A DNA stretch of 64,000 nt. Source: an uncultured Mobiluncus sp. (GTDB lineage Bacteria; Actinomycetota; Actinomycetes; Actinomycetales; Actinomycetaceae). A program made the position numbers and the translations under genes. How positions within the stretch are numbered: the first letter of the stretch is position 1; every line of letters begins with the position of its first letter. The notes below the pieces were generated by a model, which was not told the DNA's origin, searched no databases, and was given only the letters and a program-made list of their open reading frames with translations. Shown in pieces: positions 42,701 through 51,257 of this stretch. Location: positions 186,001 to 250,000 of the forward strand of contig NZ_CAMUES010000002.1 of the NCBI RefSeq assembly GCF_947087965.1, written 5' to 3'.

Positions 42701-43546
42701 TCAGTGCCGATTGGGCAAATTCCTCAGCAAAGCGGGACGCAAAATTTCGGCACTGACTTCCTGTCCCGTAAACAGCTTTACCTGGGCGACACCTTGGTGC
42801 AGCAGCATTTCCCATCCGGGAATGACCTGCGCTCCGCACCCCTGTACACAACTGACAATCGGGGTTGGCCACGGCGCATATGCCGCGTCAAGGAAAATTG
42901 CGTGGGAACTAATCTGCAGCTGTAACAGGGGCAGAGCATCTTGGGTCGGGGCGGGAACAGTGCCCATCACCAGCTGTGCCGCGCGCAGTGCCCGGTTAAC
43001 GGCCTCGACCTGGTGCCACGCCACTACTCGGACGCTCAAGCCCATCCGTTGTGCCGCCTGGAAAGCCGCGCCCGTTTGGGCAGTAGTTCGGGAGATGACC
43101 GTCAGCTCTGTAAGTCCCAACTCGGTGAAAGCTGCCAAGGCCGAAGCCGCTGTAGAACCCGAACCGAAGATAACCCCGCTGCCCCCGGACGGCAGATTCG
43201 TCGCGCCACCTTGGCGGAAAGCCTCGACGATACCCCGGACATCAGTATTAAATCCGGTCCAATCTCCTCCCGCGGCGGGGACCAGCGTATTCACCGCCCC
43301 GGTGACCTTGGCCAAGCCGTCTGCAAAAGTGGCAGTCTGTAGCGCCTCGGGTTTCAAAGGCATGGTTACCGCCAAGCCGCGCAACTGAGAATCTGCCGCG
43401 GCCAGAAGAAACGCTTTGAGCGTTCCCGACCGAACGCGCTGGCAGCGAAAATCCCAGTTCAGACCCAGCTCACGATACGCAGCCAGATGAATTACGGGAG
43501 ACAAGGAATGCGCAATCGGATCCCCCACAACCAGACAGTACGGCAC
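42701..43546 (-). CDS. aroE: Shikimate dehydrogenase
   Basis: Reduces 3-dehydroshikimate with NADPH. The 281-aa protein has the shikimate-binding VVGDPIAHSLSPVIH (about 6-20), the catalytic lysine in AVTMPLKPEAL (about 59-69), GAVNTLV, GFNTDVRG, and a nucleotide-binding GSGSTAASALAAF (about 129-141) that departs from the common GAGGAA. The GTG start follows mltG by 6 nt. It is the half of the aro cluster on the far side of the maltose island. Confidence 0.94.
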   Translation of the reverse strand: MPYCLVVGDPIAHSLSPVIHLAAYRELGLNWDFRCQRVRSGTLKAFLLAAADSQLRGLAVTMPLKPEALQTATFADGLAKVTGAVNTLVPAAGGDWTGFNTDVRGIVEAFRQGGATNLPSGGSGVIFGSGSTAASALAAFTELGLTELTVISRTTAQTGAAFQAAQRMGLSVRVVAWHQVEAVNRALRAAQLVMGTVPAPTQDALPLLQLQISSHAIFLDAAYAPWPTPIVSCVQGCGAQVIPGWEMLLHQGVAQVKLFTGQEVSAEILRPALLRNLPNRH

Positions 43547-43552
43547 GGCCCG

Positions 43553-45001
43553 CTATCCTTTACAAATATCGGGGTGATCCTTGCAGAACTGCTTCAACAG
43601 CTCCACGTTGGCTTTTTGTTCCGCCATGGTCGCGCTGAAACGAGTCTCACCAGTGTTCAAATCCACCGTGGTGAAGTAAAGCCAGTCCCCCGGCGGCGGG
43701 TTATGGGTGCCGTCAAAAGCGTCCTGGCCCACGACACCGATAGGCCCGGGAGGCAGCCCCTTGTGGCGGTAAGTATTGTACGGATTAGAAGCGTCAGCAA
43801 CCTCGGCGGCGGTCGGAATTTTGCGTGACTTCGAGGCTTCGCCCAAGCCGTAGATAACCGTGGAGTCCATATTCAAAAATCCGACGGTTTCCTTGCTGGC
43901 GTCCATCCGGTTTTCCAGCACTCGAGCAATCTTCGCATAGTCCTGTTTTTGCAGGTCGCTACCCTCACGCTGGACAATAGATGCCTTGGTCAGGAACGTC
44001 TCCCACTGGGCCTGCGGAATCCCCGCGTCCCGCAGTCGCTTGACATTGGCGGCTACCATCTGGCGCACTGTCTCGGTCGCGTCCTGACCAGGTCCCACCA
44101 GGTAAGTTCCGGGAGCTAGCCACCCTTCGATGTTTCCACCGGCAACTTTGGGCAGTCCCGGTGCGTTGGCAAAAGCTGCTTCCACATCAGCGTCACTGAA
44201 ACCGGCAGTCGTCACGAGTTGCTCTTTGACCTGCCACTTTGTCAGACCCGGACCAATCGTAATCTGATCGTCAACCCGGTTCGCTTTATCAATCAAGATG
44301 GACAAAGCATTGACGGCAGACATATGTTTGGCCATCGCATAAGTTCCGGGCTGAATCGCCGAGCAGGCCGCTTCCTGGTCCCGGCACGCGTTAAAGAACG
44401 CCTGCGAGGATGCTACGACCTGGGCCTTAGCCAGAATATTGCCGATGTCTGAGCCCAGAGCGCCCTCGGGAACTGTTACCATCACCTGACCGGTGCCGCT
44501 GCCTTCGTAGTCGGCGCCCTTGGCGCTGAGCCAACGATTGAAAATGATTGCGCCAAAAACAATGGCCACCACCAGCAACGCGACCACAATCGCCAGGACG
44601 ACAAACGTGCGATTCCGCATGGTCTTACGGCGCCGAATACGAGACCGTTTATCACGCCGATGGTGTTCGCTCGGGGTGACTTCCGGTTGCTCAGCGGGGG
44701 CAACCTGCGTCTCTTGTAGGAGAGATTCCACGGTTGTGTCCGCGGCCTGGGGTACTCCTGAGGTCACGCGGGGAAAAGACGGGTCGTCGAGTTCCTCTTG
44801 GTGATTGCGGCGGCTGGGAAGTGTGCGTGGCGTCGGCTCGGACGCGGGATTGGAGGACTGAGAGGGTGCCACCTGGGGCGGAAGTTCCGGGTTCGAGGGG
44901 GCTGGCGAGTCACTCTGGGGCAACGCGGCTTGACCGTGCTGCGCTAAATACCGGCGTCGGCGTCGCGGTCCCATCGATGCTAAATCTTCAGTGTCTGACA
45001 T
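43553..45001 (-). CDS. mltG: Endolytic transglycosylase MltG
   Basis: A membrane-anchored enzyme that cleaves nascent glycan strands and ends their growth. The 482-aa protein has a long polar cytoplasmic N-terminus (about 1-125, rich in Pro, Ser and Arg), one membrane helix (VVLAIVVALLVVAIVFGAIIF, about 130-151), a LysM-like part, and the YceG domain with the catalytic Glu in ASIVQREGS (about 345-353) and the conserved LPPGPIGVVG. GAGGGAAG precedes the ATG. It lies between ruvX and aroE, the standard actinobacterial order. Confidence 0.94.
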   Translation of the reverse strand: MSDTEDLASMGPRRRRRYLAQHGQAALPQSDSPAPSNPELPPQVAPSQSSNPASEPTPRTLPSRRNHQEELDDPSFPRVTSGVPQAADTTVESLLQETQVAPAEQPEVTPSEHHRRDKRSRIRRRKTMRNRTFVVLAIVVALLVVAIVFGAIIFNRWLSAKGADYEGSGTGQVMVTVPEGALGSDIGNILAKAQVVASSQAFFNACRDQEAACSAIQPGTYAMAKHMSAVNALSILIDKANRVDDQITIGPGLTKWQVKEQLVTTAGFSDADVEAAFANAPGLPKVAGGNIEGWLAPGTYLVGPGQDATETVRQMVAANVKRLRDAGIPQAQWETFLTKASIVQREGSDLQKQDYAKIARVLENRMDASKETVGFLNMDSTVIYGLGEASKSRKIPTAAEVADASNPYNTYRHKGLPPGPIGVVGQDAFDGTHNPPPGDWLYFTTVDLNTGETRFSATMAEQKANVELLKQFCKDHPDICKG

Positions 45002-45022
45002 GTACTTCCCTCGTTACGTGGT

Positions 45023-45484
45023 TTACTCAATGATAACCAACTCGCCAGGTAAGTTCCCTGTTTGAGTCAAAGTTTCTAAAGCTCGAGTAAGGATGGTCAC
45101 AGCGGCGAGTTGGTCAACCATCTCCTTTTGCCGACGGGAACTAACCCCGGCCTCGCGCAATTTGGAGTGGGCGTCAGCCGAGCTCAAACGTTCATCAATG
45201 AGATGGACCGGCAGTGTGTCAAGCCGTCTGACCAGACGTCGGGCGTAAGACCGCGCCATCCGGGCAGCCTCGCCCTCTTTGCCGCTCATCAATTTCGGTA
45301 AACCCACGAATACGGCCTGTGGGTCACTTTCCGTAATAATGTCCACCAGTTCGTCCAGCTCAGAACCGTCCGGCCTAACCTGCAAGGTTTCCACTGGCAA
45401 CGCCAGGGACGTCCCCGCTACCGAGCGGGCGACACCCACGCGCGCCTTACCCACGTCTATGGCGAGAAAGTTTCCGGCGACCAT
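45023..45484 (-). CDS. ruvX: Putative Holliday junction resolvase / pre-16S rRNA nuclease RuvX (YqgF)
   Basis: An RNase H-fold nuclease of the YqgF family, proposed to mature the 16S rRNA 5' end or resolve recombination junctions. The 153-aa protein has the first acidic motif FLAIDVGKARVGVA (about 6-19), VGLPKLMSG, and IDERLSSADAHSKL (about 104-117). It lies between alaS and mltG as usual. A strong 11-bp hairpin precedes it. Confidence 0.93.
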   Translation of the reverse strand: MVAGNFLAIDVGKARVGVARSVAGTSLALPVETLQVRPDGSELDELVDIITESDPQAVFVGLPKLMSGKEGEAARMARSYARRLVRRLDTLPVHLIDERLSSADAHSKLREAGVSSRRQKEMVDQLAAVTILTRALETLTQTGNLPGELVIIE

Positions 45485-45508
45485 CCTGTGCGTTATCCCC
45501 TATCGGTG

Positions 45509-45538
45509 TGCCGGTTCGGCGCAAAGCCCGAACCGGCA
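45509..45538 (-). repeat. Intercistronic hairpin between alaS and ruvX
   Basis: TGCCGGTTCGG and CCGAACCGGCA form a perfect 11-bp stem with an 8-nt loop just after the alaS stop. No T-tract follows, so partial termination or 3'-end protection is more likely than full termination. Confidence 0.55.
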
Positions 45539-45543
45539 GTTGT

Positions 45544-48231
45544 TTACTTGGCGAGTACTGACTGCAATGCGGCCACTACGGCGTCCAAACCGGCTTCCGG
45601 TTTGCCTGCAGGAGCTCCGCCGCCTTGCGCCAAGTCATCCTTGCCACCGCCGCCACCACCCATGGCTGCGGCACCGGCCTTCACCAACGCTCCGGCCTTC
45701 ACACCCTTGTCGCGAGCCGCTTCGTTGCTGGCCACGACCAGCATCGGTTTTCCACCGATATCGGCCGCTAGCGCAACGACCACGGGATCCGCGTTAGAGA
45801 ACCGCCCGCGCAGAGTGGTGGCAGCCTGACGCAAGTCGTCCACAGAACCTGCCTGAGCGACCTGGTGAATGACCTGCACGCCACGGAGTGGTTCGGCGGA
45901 TTTGACGTAATCGTCCAGATTGGACAGCAATGCGGCCAACCGGGTCTTTTCAAGTTCTTTTTCCGCAGCCTTGAGCCGATCCATCAGGGAAGTAATGCGC
46001 TCCACCAGGGTATCCTGCTTGGCGCCGACCAGCTGGGTAATCTGAGACACCAAGGCGTGCTCTTTGGCTTGGAATCCGGAAGCACCATTTCCTACCAGCG
46101 CTTCGATACGCCGTACTCCAGAACCAATCGACGATTCTCCCAACACCGCTATAGAGCCGATATGCCCGGTCAGCGGTACGTGGGTGCCGCCGCAGAACTC
46201 GCGAGACCAGCCATCGCCGATATCAACGATGCGCACAATCTTGCCGTACTTTTCCCCGAAAATGGCCTGAGCGCCGGTCTTTCGTGCCTCCTCAATGGGC
46301 ATCTGGTAGTCGGTAACAGTCATATTGGTCTGGACTCGTTCATTTGCTTCTGCCTCAACGTCCGCCACCAAAGAATCCGGCAAAGCCGTCGCGTTACGGA
46401 AATCGAAACGGACGTGCCACGGGGCGTTTTCCGACCCGGCTTGGGTCGCGCCCTGCCCCAGGGAATCCAACAGAATTTGGTGAATGACGTGGGTAGACGT
46501 GTGGGCACGGGCAATCGCGCCGCGGCGCTCCACATCAATCGTGGCTTGGGCGTCCTCACCGAGAGTAACCTGACCTTCCGTCAAAGTCCCCCGATGCATG
46601 GGCAGTCCCTTCACTGGAGCTTGCACATCAGCCACATCCAGCACTCCGCCGCCCGCGAAGGTCACCTGCCCTTGGTCAGCCAGCTGCCCGCCGGCTTCTG
46701 CATAGAACGGGGTCCGGTCCAACAGGACTTCAACGGTAGCTGGGGCTGTTGCGACCGGTACCGGTTTGCCGTCCTGCAGAATGCCGACCACCCGCGCCGG
46801 AGCGCTGGTTTCGGTGTATCCCAGGAACTCCACTGTGTTGCTCTCACCAAGTTTTGCCGCCATCTCATGGTAGACGTGGGCGTCGACGTGACCGGTTTTC
46901 TTGGCCACCGCATCCGCCCGAGCGCGTTGCTTTTGTTCGTTCATCAACTCGGTGAAACGTTTTTCGTCCACCTTGACCCCAGCCTCTGCCGCAATTTCCA
47001 GCGTCAGGGAGAGAGGGAAACCGTAGGTGTCGTGCAGTTGGAAGGCGTCGTCGCCGCTCAGGGCCGCACCCGACTGTTTCGCTTTCGTCACAGCGGTATC
47101 CAATATGACGGTTCCGGCATCGAGGGTGCGGCGGAAAGCGTCCTCTTCAGCGTAAGCCACATCGGAAATGGTGTTCCAGTCCTTTTCAAGCTCGGGATAG
47201 GAGGCTTTCATTACGTTCATCGAAGCGGGTAGAAGCTGCGGCATGACGGCCTCGGACACGCCCAACAGCCGCATGGAACGCACCGCGCGACGCATGAGGC
47301 GACGCAACACATAGCCCCGTCCCTCATTGCTGGGACGAACTCCATCGCCAATCAGCATCAGGCTGGAACGCACGTGGTCAGCCACGATACGGAAGTGCAC
47401 GTCCATCGGGTTAGGGCTGGAAGTGTAGCGGCGCCCGGACATTTCCTGAGCGACTTCGATGACGGGGAACACCTCGTCGATTTCGTACATATTGTCTTTG
47501 CCCTGGAGGACAAAAGCCAGACGTTCCAAGCCCAAGCCCGTATCGATAGCGGTTTGGTCCAGCTTGCCCAACAGTGGGTAGTCTTTGCCGGAGCCTTCGC
47601 CGCGCAGGAACTCATCAAAAACCAGATTCCACAGTTCCAGGTAACGGTCGCCTTGCGTGTCAACTTCCGGACCACCCTCGGGACCGTATTCAGGTCCGCG
47701 GTCCAGGTGAATTTCCGCACAAGGGCCGGCGGGGCCGGGTTGGCCGGTATCCCAAAAGATTTCTTCGCGCGGAAGTTTTTGGACGTGGGTCGGATCCAAA
47801 CCGATTTGCCGCGTCCAAATATCCCAAGCGGCCTCGTCTTCCTCCCAAATCGTGACCCAGAGCTTGTCGCCGTCCAAGCCGTAGCCACCGTCCTTTTGAC
47901 TTCCGGTCAGCAAATCCCAAGCATAATGAGACGCGCCTTCCTTAAAGTAGTCACCGAAAGAAAAGTTCCCGCACATCTGAAAGAAAGTACCGTGACGAGT
48001 GGTTTTCCCGACCTCGTCGATGTCGTTGGTGCGGATGCATTTTTGCACCGAGGTGGCACGCGGCCACGGCGCCGGTTCGGTTCCCACAATGTAGGGAATG
48101 AACGGAACCATGCCCGCAATGGTGAACAAAATCGAGGGGTCGGGCGAAATGAGCGGGACTGAGGGGCGAACCTCATGACCGTTCTTTGCAAAAAAATCCA
48201 GCCAACGCTGACGAACTTCCGCAGTACGCAT
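45544..48231 (-). CDS. alaS: Alanyl-tRNA synthetase
   Basis: Charges tRNA-Ala. The 895-aa protein has the class II core with RWLDFFAKNGHEVRPSVPL at the start, FFQMCGNFSFGDYFKEGA (about 84-101), the editing domain zinc ligands in AHTSTHVIHQ and CGGTHVP, and the C-terminal GGGGGGKDDLAQGGG. AAGGAAAG lies upstream of the ATG. The 104-bp leader has no T-box. It is preceded by two small membrane-protein genes and rpsD, as in Streptomyces. Confidence 0.97.
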   Translation of the reverse strand: MRTAEVRQRWLDFFAKNGHEVRPSVPLISPDPSILFTIAGMVPFIPYIVGTEPAPWPRATSVQKCIRTNDIDEVGKTTRHGTFFQMCGNFSFGDYFKEGASHYAWDLLTGSQKDGGYGLDGDKLWVTIWEEDEAAWDIWTRQIGLDPTHVQKLPREEIFWDTGQPGPAGPCAEIHLDRGPEYGPEGGPEVDTQGDRYLELWNLVFDEFLRGEGSGKDYPLLGKLDQTAIDTGLGLERLAFVLQGKDNMYEIDEVFPVIEVAQEMSGRRYTSSPNPMDVHFRIVADHVRSSLMLIGDGVRPSNEGRGYVLRRLMRRAVRSMRLLGVSEAVMPQLLPASMNVMKASYPELEKDWNTISDVAYAEEDAFRRTLDAGTVILDTAVTKAKQSGAALSGDDAFQLHDTYGFPLSLTLEIAAEAGVKVDEKRFTELMNEQKQRARADAVAKKTGHVDAHVYHEMAAKLGESNTVEFLGYTETSAPARVVGILQDGKPVPVATAPATVEVLLDRTPFYAEAGGQLADQGQVTFAGGGVLDVADVQAPVKGLPMHRGTLTEGQVTLGEDAQATIDVERRGAIARAHTSTHVIHQILLDSLGQGATQAGSENAPWHVRFDFRNATALPDSLVADVEAEANERVQTNMTVTDYQMPIEEARKTGAQAIFGEKYGKIVRIVDIGDGWSREFCGGTHVPLTGHIGSIAVLGESSIGSGVRRIEALVGNGASGFQAKEHALVSQITQLVGAKQDTLVERITSLMDRLKAAEKELEKTRLAALLSNLDDYVKSAEPLRGVQVIHQVAQAGSVDDLRQAATTLRGRFSNADPVVVALAADIGGKPMLVVASNEAARDKGVKAGALVKAGAAAMGGGGGGKDDLAQGGGAPAGKPEAGLDAVVAALQSVLAK

Positions 48232-48335
48232 GTATATGTATCTTTCCTTCGTGTCCGGGCAGTTCCCGGATTATCTGTCCTGGTCCCCCGGTCAGTTTGC
48301 TCCGGGCAACTTTCGTTTATTGTCAGTTAGTTTCG

Positions 48336-48629
48336 CTAAAAGTCCAGTTCGTCGTCCAGCGTGGAGTCACGGTGACGTCCCCGTCCGACTTTAAAGCCGC
48401 CGCGATCTTCCTTTCGGGCGCTCCAAGTGTCGTGGGCTTGCTCAATCTCTGAATCGCTGGAGCTCAGAGCCTCGATGAGTTCCTCCTCGCGCTGTGACAT
48501 ATCCGCACGAAACCCCTGGGTCATCTGATCGACAGTCTGCCGGAACGGGGTCACGGTAAAGTACGCAGCCAGCGCCGCTCCTGCGGAAAGCAGCAGCGTC
48601 GCCCCGACCGCTTTTGCTGTATTCGACAT
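48336..48629 (-). CDS. Small membrane protein, DUF6167-like
   Basis: A 97-aa protein with one N-terminal membrane helix (about 7-24), a charged helix GFRADMSQREEELIEALSS (about 40-58) and a polar tail. Length, layout and position between alaS and a DUF948 gene resemble the DUF6167 proteins of Streptomyces. Function is unknown. AGGGGGA precedes the ATG, and it follows the DUF948 gene by 8 nt. Confidence 0.7.
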   Translation of the reverse strand: MSNTAKAVGATLLLSAGAALAAYFTVTPFRQTVDQMTQGFRADMSQREEELIEALSSSDSEIEQAHDTWSARKEDRGGFKVGRGRHRDSTLDDELDF

Positions 48630-48637
48630 CGGTCCCC

Positions 48638-48994
48638 CTACTTCGATTTCTTCTTGTCGATACCCATGGCTTTACGCACCGCGTAGTTAAACGCAGCGAC
48701 TTTAATGAGCGGCCGTCCCAGCGTTGCCGTAAACAAGGTCGTCAGAGCCGAGAGATCCTCCACAGAACGATTTGCCGCCGAGGTCATAGAATCGACCCGT
48801 TCCAACTGATTGTTGACCTGATCCAAAGACGTCTGTCCCTGTTTGACCGCCACCACCGCTTCATCGGTAACAGTTTTGATGGATTGCTCCAATTGGGAAA
48901 ACACCCCGCCCAATTTCCACAGCGGCACTGCCAAAAATAGCACCAATACCGCGAAAGCCACGGCGGCAATAATCCCGGCAATTTCACCAATCAT
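48638..48994 (-). CDS. DUF948 family membrane protein
   Basis: A 118-aa protein with an N-terminal membrane helix (IAGIIAAVAFAVLVLFLAVPLW, about 5-26) followed by a coiled-coil-like region and a basic end (MGIDKKKSK). This matches DUF948 proteins, which have no proven function. The ATG at 48994 is preceded by CAGGAGA at good spacing; the longer frame has no such signal. It lies in the conserved rpsD - DUF948 - DUF6167 - alaS order. Confidence 0.85.
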   Translation of the reverse strand: MIGEIAGIIAAVAFAVLVLFLAVPLWKLGGVFSQLEQSIKTVTDEAVVAVKQGQTSLDQVNNQLERVDSMTSAANRSVEDLSALTTLFTATLGRPLIKVAAFNYAVRKAMGIDKKKSK

Positions 48995-49073
48995 GTCATT
49001 CTCCTGTCCCGGTGTAGCGAGCGAATTCTGCGCTGTCTGCGCGAAACGCACCGTGATATTCTAACTTTAAACA

Positions 49074-49102
49074 AGTGACCCCGGGAAAATCCCGGGGTCA
49101 CT
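49074..49102 (-). terminator. Intrinsic terminator downstream of rpsD
   Basis: AGTGACCCCGGGA and TCCCGGGGTCACT form a perfect 13-bp stem with a 3-nt loop, 8 nt after the rpsD stop, followed by TGTTTAAA. Confidence 0.8.
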
Positions 49103-49109
49103 GAAAGTT

Positions 49110-49730
49110 TTAGCGGGAATAGTGCTCCACAACCAGTTGCACTTCACACTGAATCGGAACTTCTTCACGCTTCGGCTGGCGATCCAGAGTAAAACGCAGC
49201 TTTTCCAAATCTACCTTGAGGTAGTCCGGTACAGGAGGCAGCACATCGCGGTGCGAACCGCGGGCAGCCACTACGAAGGGATCCTTGACCTGTGAAGACG
49301 GCTTGACCTGGACGGTCTGACCGGGACGCACCTTGTAAGAGGGGCGATCCACAATCTTGCCGTCAACCAAGATGTGACGGTGAGTTACCGCCTGACGAGC
49401 CTGGAACATGGTGCGTCCGAAACCGGCACGCAACACCAGGGCATCAAGCCGCGTTTCCAACAACTCCACCAGGTTGTCACCGGTCTGGCCTTCCATGCGG
49501 CGCGCCTCCTGGAAGGTCTTGACCAGCTGCGCCTCACGAATCGCGTACTGTGCGCGCAAACGCTGTTTTTCCTTCAAACGGACCGCGTAGTCAGATTCGC
49601 TGCGGCGACGGGCACGGCCGTGTTCACCGGGTCCGTAAGGACGACGTTCAAAGTACCGCTTAGCTTTCGGGGTCAGCGGCATCCCCAAGGCGCGCGACAA
49701 TCGCACCATTTTCCGAGAACGGTTTCCCAT
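49110..49730 (-). CDS. rpsD: 30S ribosomal protein S4
   Basis: S4 nucleates assembly of the 30S body. The 206-aa protein lacks the N-terminal zinc cysteines of the C+ type (GNRSRKMVRLSRALGMPL) and has the S4 RNA-binding domain (TRLDALVLRAGFGRTMFQARQ..., about 95-160). AGGAAG precedes the ATG. It stands apart from the alpha operon, as in other actinobacteria where it lies near alaS. Its leader contains a possible GGGGTC/GACCCC hairpin that could serve S4 autoregulation, but this is weak. Confidence 0.97.
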   Translation of the reverse strand: MGNRSRKMVRLSRALGMPLTPKAKRYFERRPYGPGEHGRARRRSESDYAVRLKEKQRLRAQYAIREAQLVKTFQEARRMEGQTGDNLVELLETRLDALVLRAGFGRTMFQARQAVTHRHILVDGKIVDRPSYKVRPGQTVQVKPSSQVKDPFVVAARGSHRDVLPPVPDYLKVDLEKLRFTLDRQPKREEVPIQCEVQLVVEHYSR

Positions 49731-49869
49731 TTATATTCTTCCTGTCTTATTGCAAAGTCACCCCGCGAGGGCATCTCGACGGGGAGGGGTCACCTTTATG
49801 GCTAAGACCCCAGGTGTCCGGACGTCGACCAATCGGGAGTTGGACAATGCGCCGGGCAACTTGGCTATC

Positions 49870-51207
49870 TTACCGCATTTTTTGAATCTTGCGTATTTTG
49901 GTCAGTCTCTCGCCCAAGGTGACTTCCCACCCGTGGGTGGAAGGTTCGTAATAAATCTTGTCTTTCAGCGGGTCAGGCAGGTATTGCTGCGCGACTATGC
50001 CGCGGGTGTCGTCGTGGGGATAGCTATAGGTCCCTAGAGCTTTCCTATCGGCGTCAGCCCCCGGATAATGCTGGTCACGCAGATAGGTCGGAACGACGCC
50101 TATGTTTCCGGCCTCCACATCGGCTATAGCGGTGTTGATGCCGACATAAGCCCGATTCGACTTCGGGGCCGTCGCTACCGCGACCACCGCCTCAGCCAGC
50201 GGAATCCGCCCTTCCGGCATCCCAATCAACTGCACCGCTTGTGCCGCCGCGACCGCGAGGGGCAGCACGGTGGGATCAGCCAACCCGACATCTTCGGCCG
50301 CCGCAATGACGACTCGGCGGGCAATGAAACGCGGATCTTCCCCGGCTTTAATCATCCGCGCCAAATAGTGCAGGGCGGCATCGGGATCGGAACCGCGCAT
50401 CGACTTGATAAACGCCGAAGCCACGTCATAATGCTCGTCAATGCCGTAACGCACCACGGCCGTGTCCGCCGCAACCGCGACATCATCTTCAGTAATCTCG
50501 CTGGCGTCGCGGGAATCCGCTCCCCCGGCGGCAGCTTCCAACAGTGTCAAGGCTTTACGCCCGTCGGCGCCGGCCAATCTGATGAGGCTTTCCCTAGCGT
50601 CCGAGGTCAGGGTGTACTTTCCGGCCAGTCCGCGTTCATCCGCCAAAGCCCGGTCCATAATGGTCTCGATATCCTGGTTTGTCAGTGGTTTCAAAGTCAG
50701 CAGCAAGGAACGGGACAACAGTGGAGAGATAACGGAAAAAGCCGGATTTTCGGTGGTGGCGGCGACCAGGATAACCCACCGGTTTTCCACTGCCGGCAAC
50801 AGCGAGTCCTGCTGCGATTTAGAAAACCGATGAACCTCGTCTAAAAACAAAATGGTTTCTTGACCGCTCAGGCTCAGCCGTTGTTTCGCCGCGTTAATGA
50901 CCTCACGGACTTCCTTCACTCCCGCGTTGATGGCGGAAAGCTGGGCGTATTCCCGGCCTCCTGCCTGCGCCACCAGATATGCCAAGGTTGTTTTGCCAGT
51001 TCCAGGCGGACCGTAGAGAATCACAGACGAAGTCATCTCGCTGTCTGCCCGCAACAGCCGCTGTAACGGCGAATTGGGTGCCAATAGGTGTGACTGTCCC
51101 ACCAATTCTGCTACGTTACGTGGACGCATCCGCACCGCCAGAGGAGCATCCGGACGAAACTCCGGAACTCCTCTTCCGGTGTCACTCAAGGAATCAAACA
51201 AGTCCAT
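49870..51207 (-). CDS. rarA: Replication-associated recombination protein RarA (MgsA) AAA+ ATPase
   Basis: A clamp-loader-like AAA+ ATPase acting at blocked forks. The 445-aa protein has RMRPRNVAELVGQSHLL, Walker A GPPGTGKT (about 65-72), Walker B FLDEVHRFSKSQQD (about 120-133), sensor TTENPAFSV, and the C-terminal tetramerisation region with SDPDAALHYLARMI. There is no ribosome-binding site; TAGGGT ends 6 nt before the ATG, suggesting a leaderless mRNA. It is divergent from the MMPL gene. Confidence 0.95.
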   Translation of the reverse strand: MDLFDSLSDTGRGVPEFRPDAPLAVRMRPRNVAELVGQSHLLAPNSPLQRLLRADSEMTSSVILYGPPGTGKTTLAYLVAQAGGREYAQLSAINAGVKEVREVINAAKQRLSLSGQETILFLDEVHRFSKSQQDSLLPAVENRWVILVAATTENPAFSVISPLLSRSLLLTLKPLTNQDIETIMDRALADERGLAGKYTLTSDARESLIRLAGADGRKALTLLEAAAGGADSRDASEITEDDVAVAADTAVVRYGIDEHYDVASAFIKSMRGSDPDAALHYLARMIKAGEDPRFIARRVVIAAAEDVGLADPTVLPLAVAAAQAVQLIGMPEGRIPLAEAVVAVATAPKSNRAYVGINTAIADVEAGNIGVVPTYLRDQHYPGADADRKALGTYSYPHDDTRGIVAQQYLPDPLKDKIYYEPSTHGWEVTLGERLTKIRKIQKMR

Positions 51208-51213
51208 GAAACC

Positions 51214-51219
51214 ACCCTA
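51214..51219 (-). promoter_or_regulatory. Predicted -10 box TAGGGT of leaderless rarA promoter
   Basis: TAGGGT, then GGTTTC, then the rarA ATG at 51207. Confidence 0.45.
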
Positions 51220-51257
51220 GTGAAAATTACCCTAAAGTGTGTGAGACAATGCATAAC

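Noticed and set aside
45865..47232. 455-codon open frame on the plus strand opposite alaS
   Set aside because: It is the antisense shadow of a conserved gene: histidine- and arginine-rich, without a ribosome-binding site or recognisable family.
48232..48335. T-box leader for alaS, and likewise for aspS and hisS
   Set aside because: No T-box consensus, specifier-loop arrangement or antiterminator/terminator pair could be seen in these leaders.
49731..49869. tRNA or small RNA gene upstream of rpsD
   Set aside because: No cloverleaf could be built; the only structure is a weak GGGGTC/GACCCC pairing in the rpsD leader.
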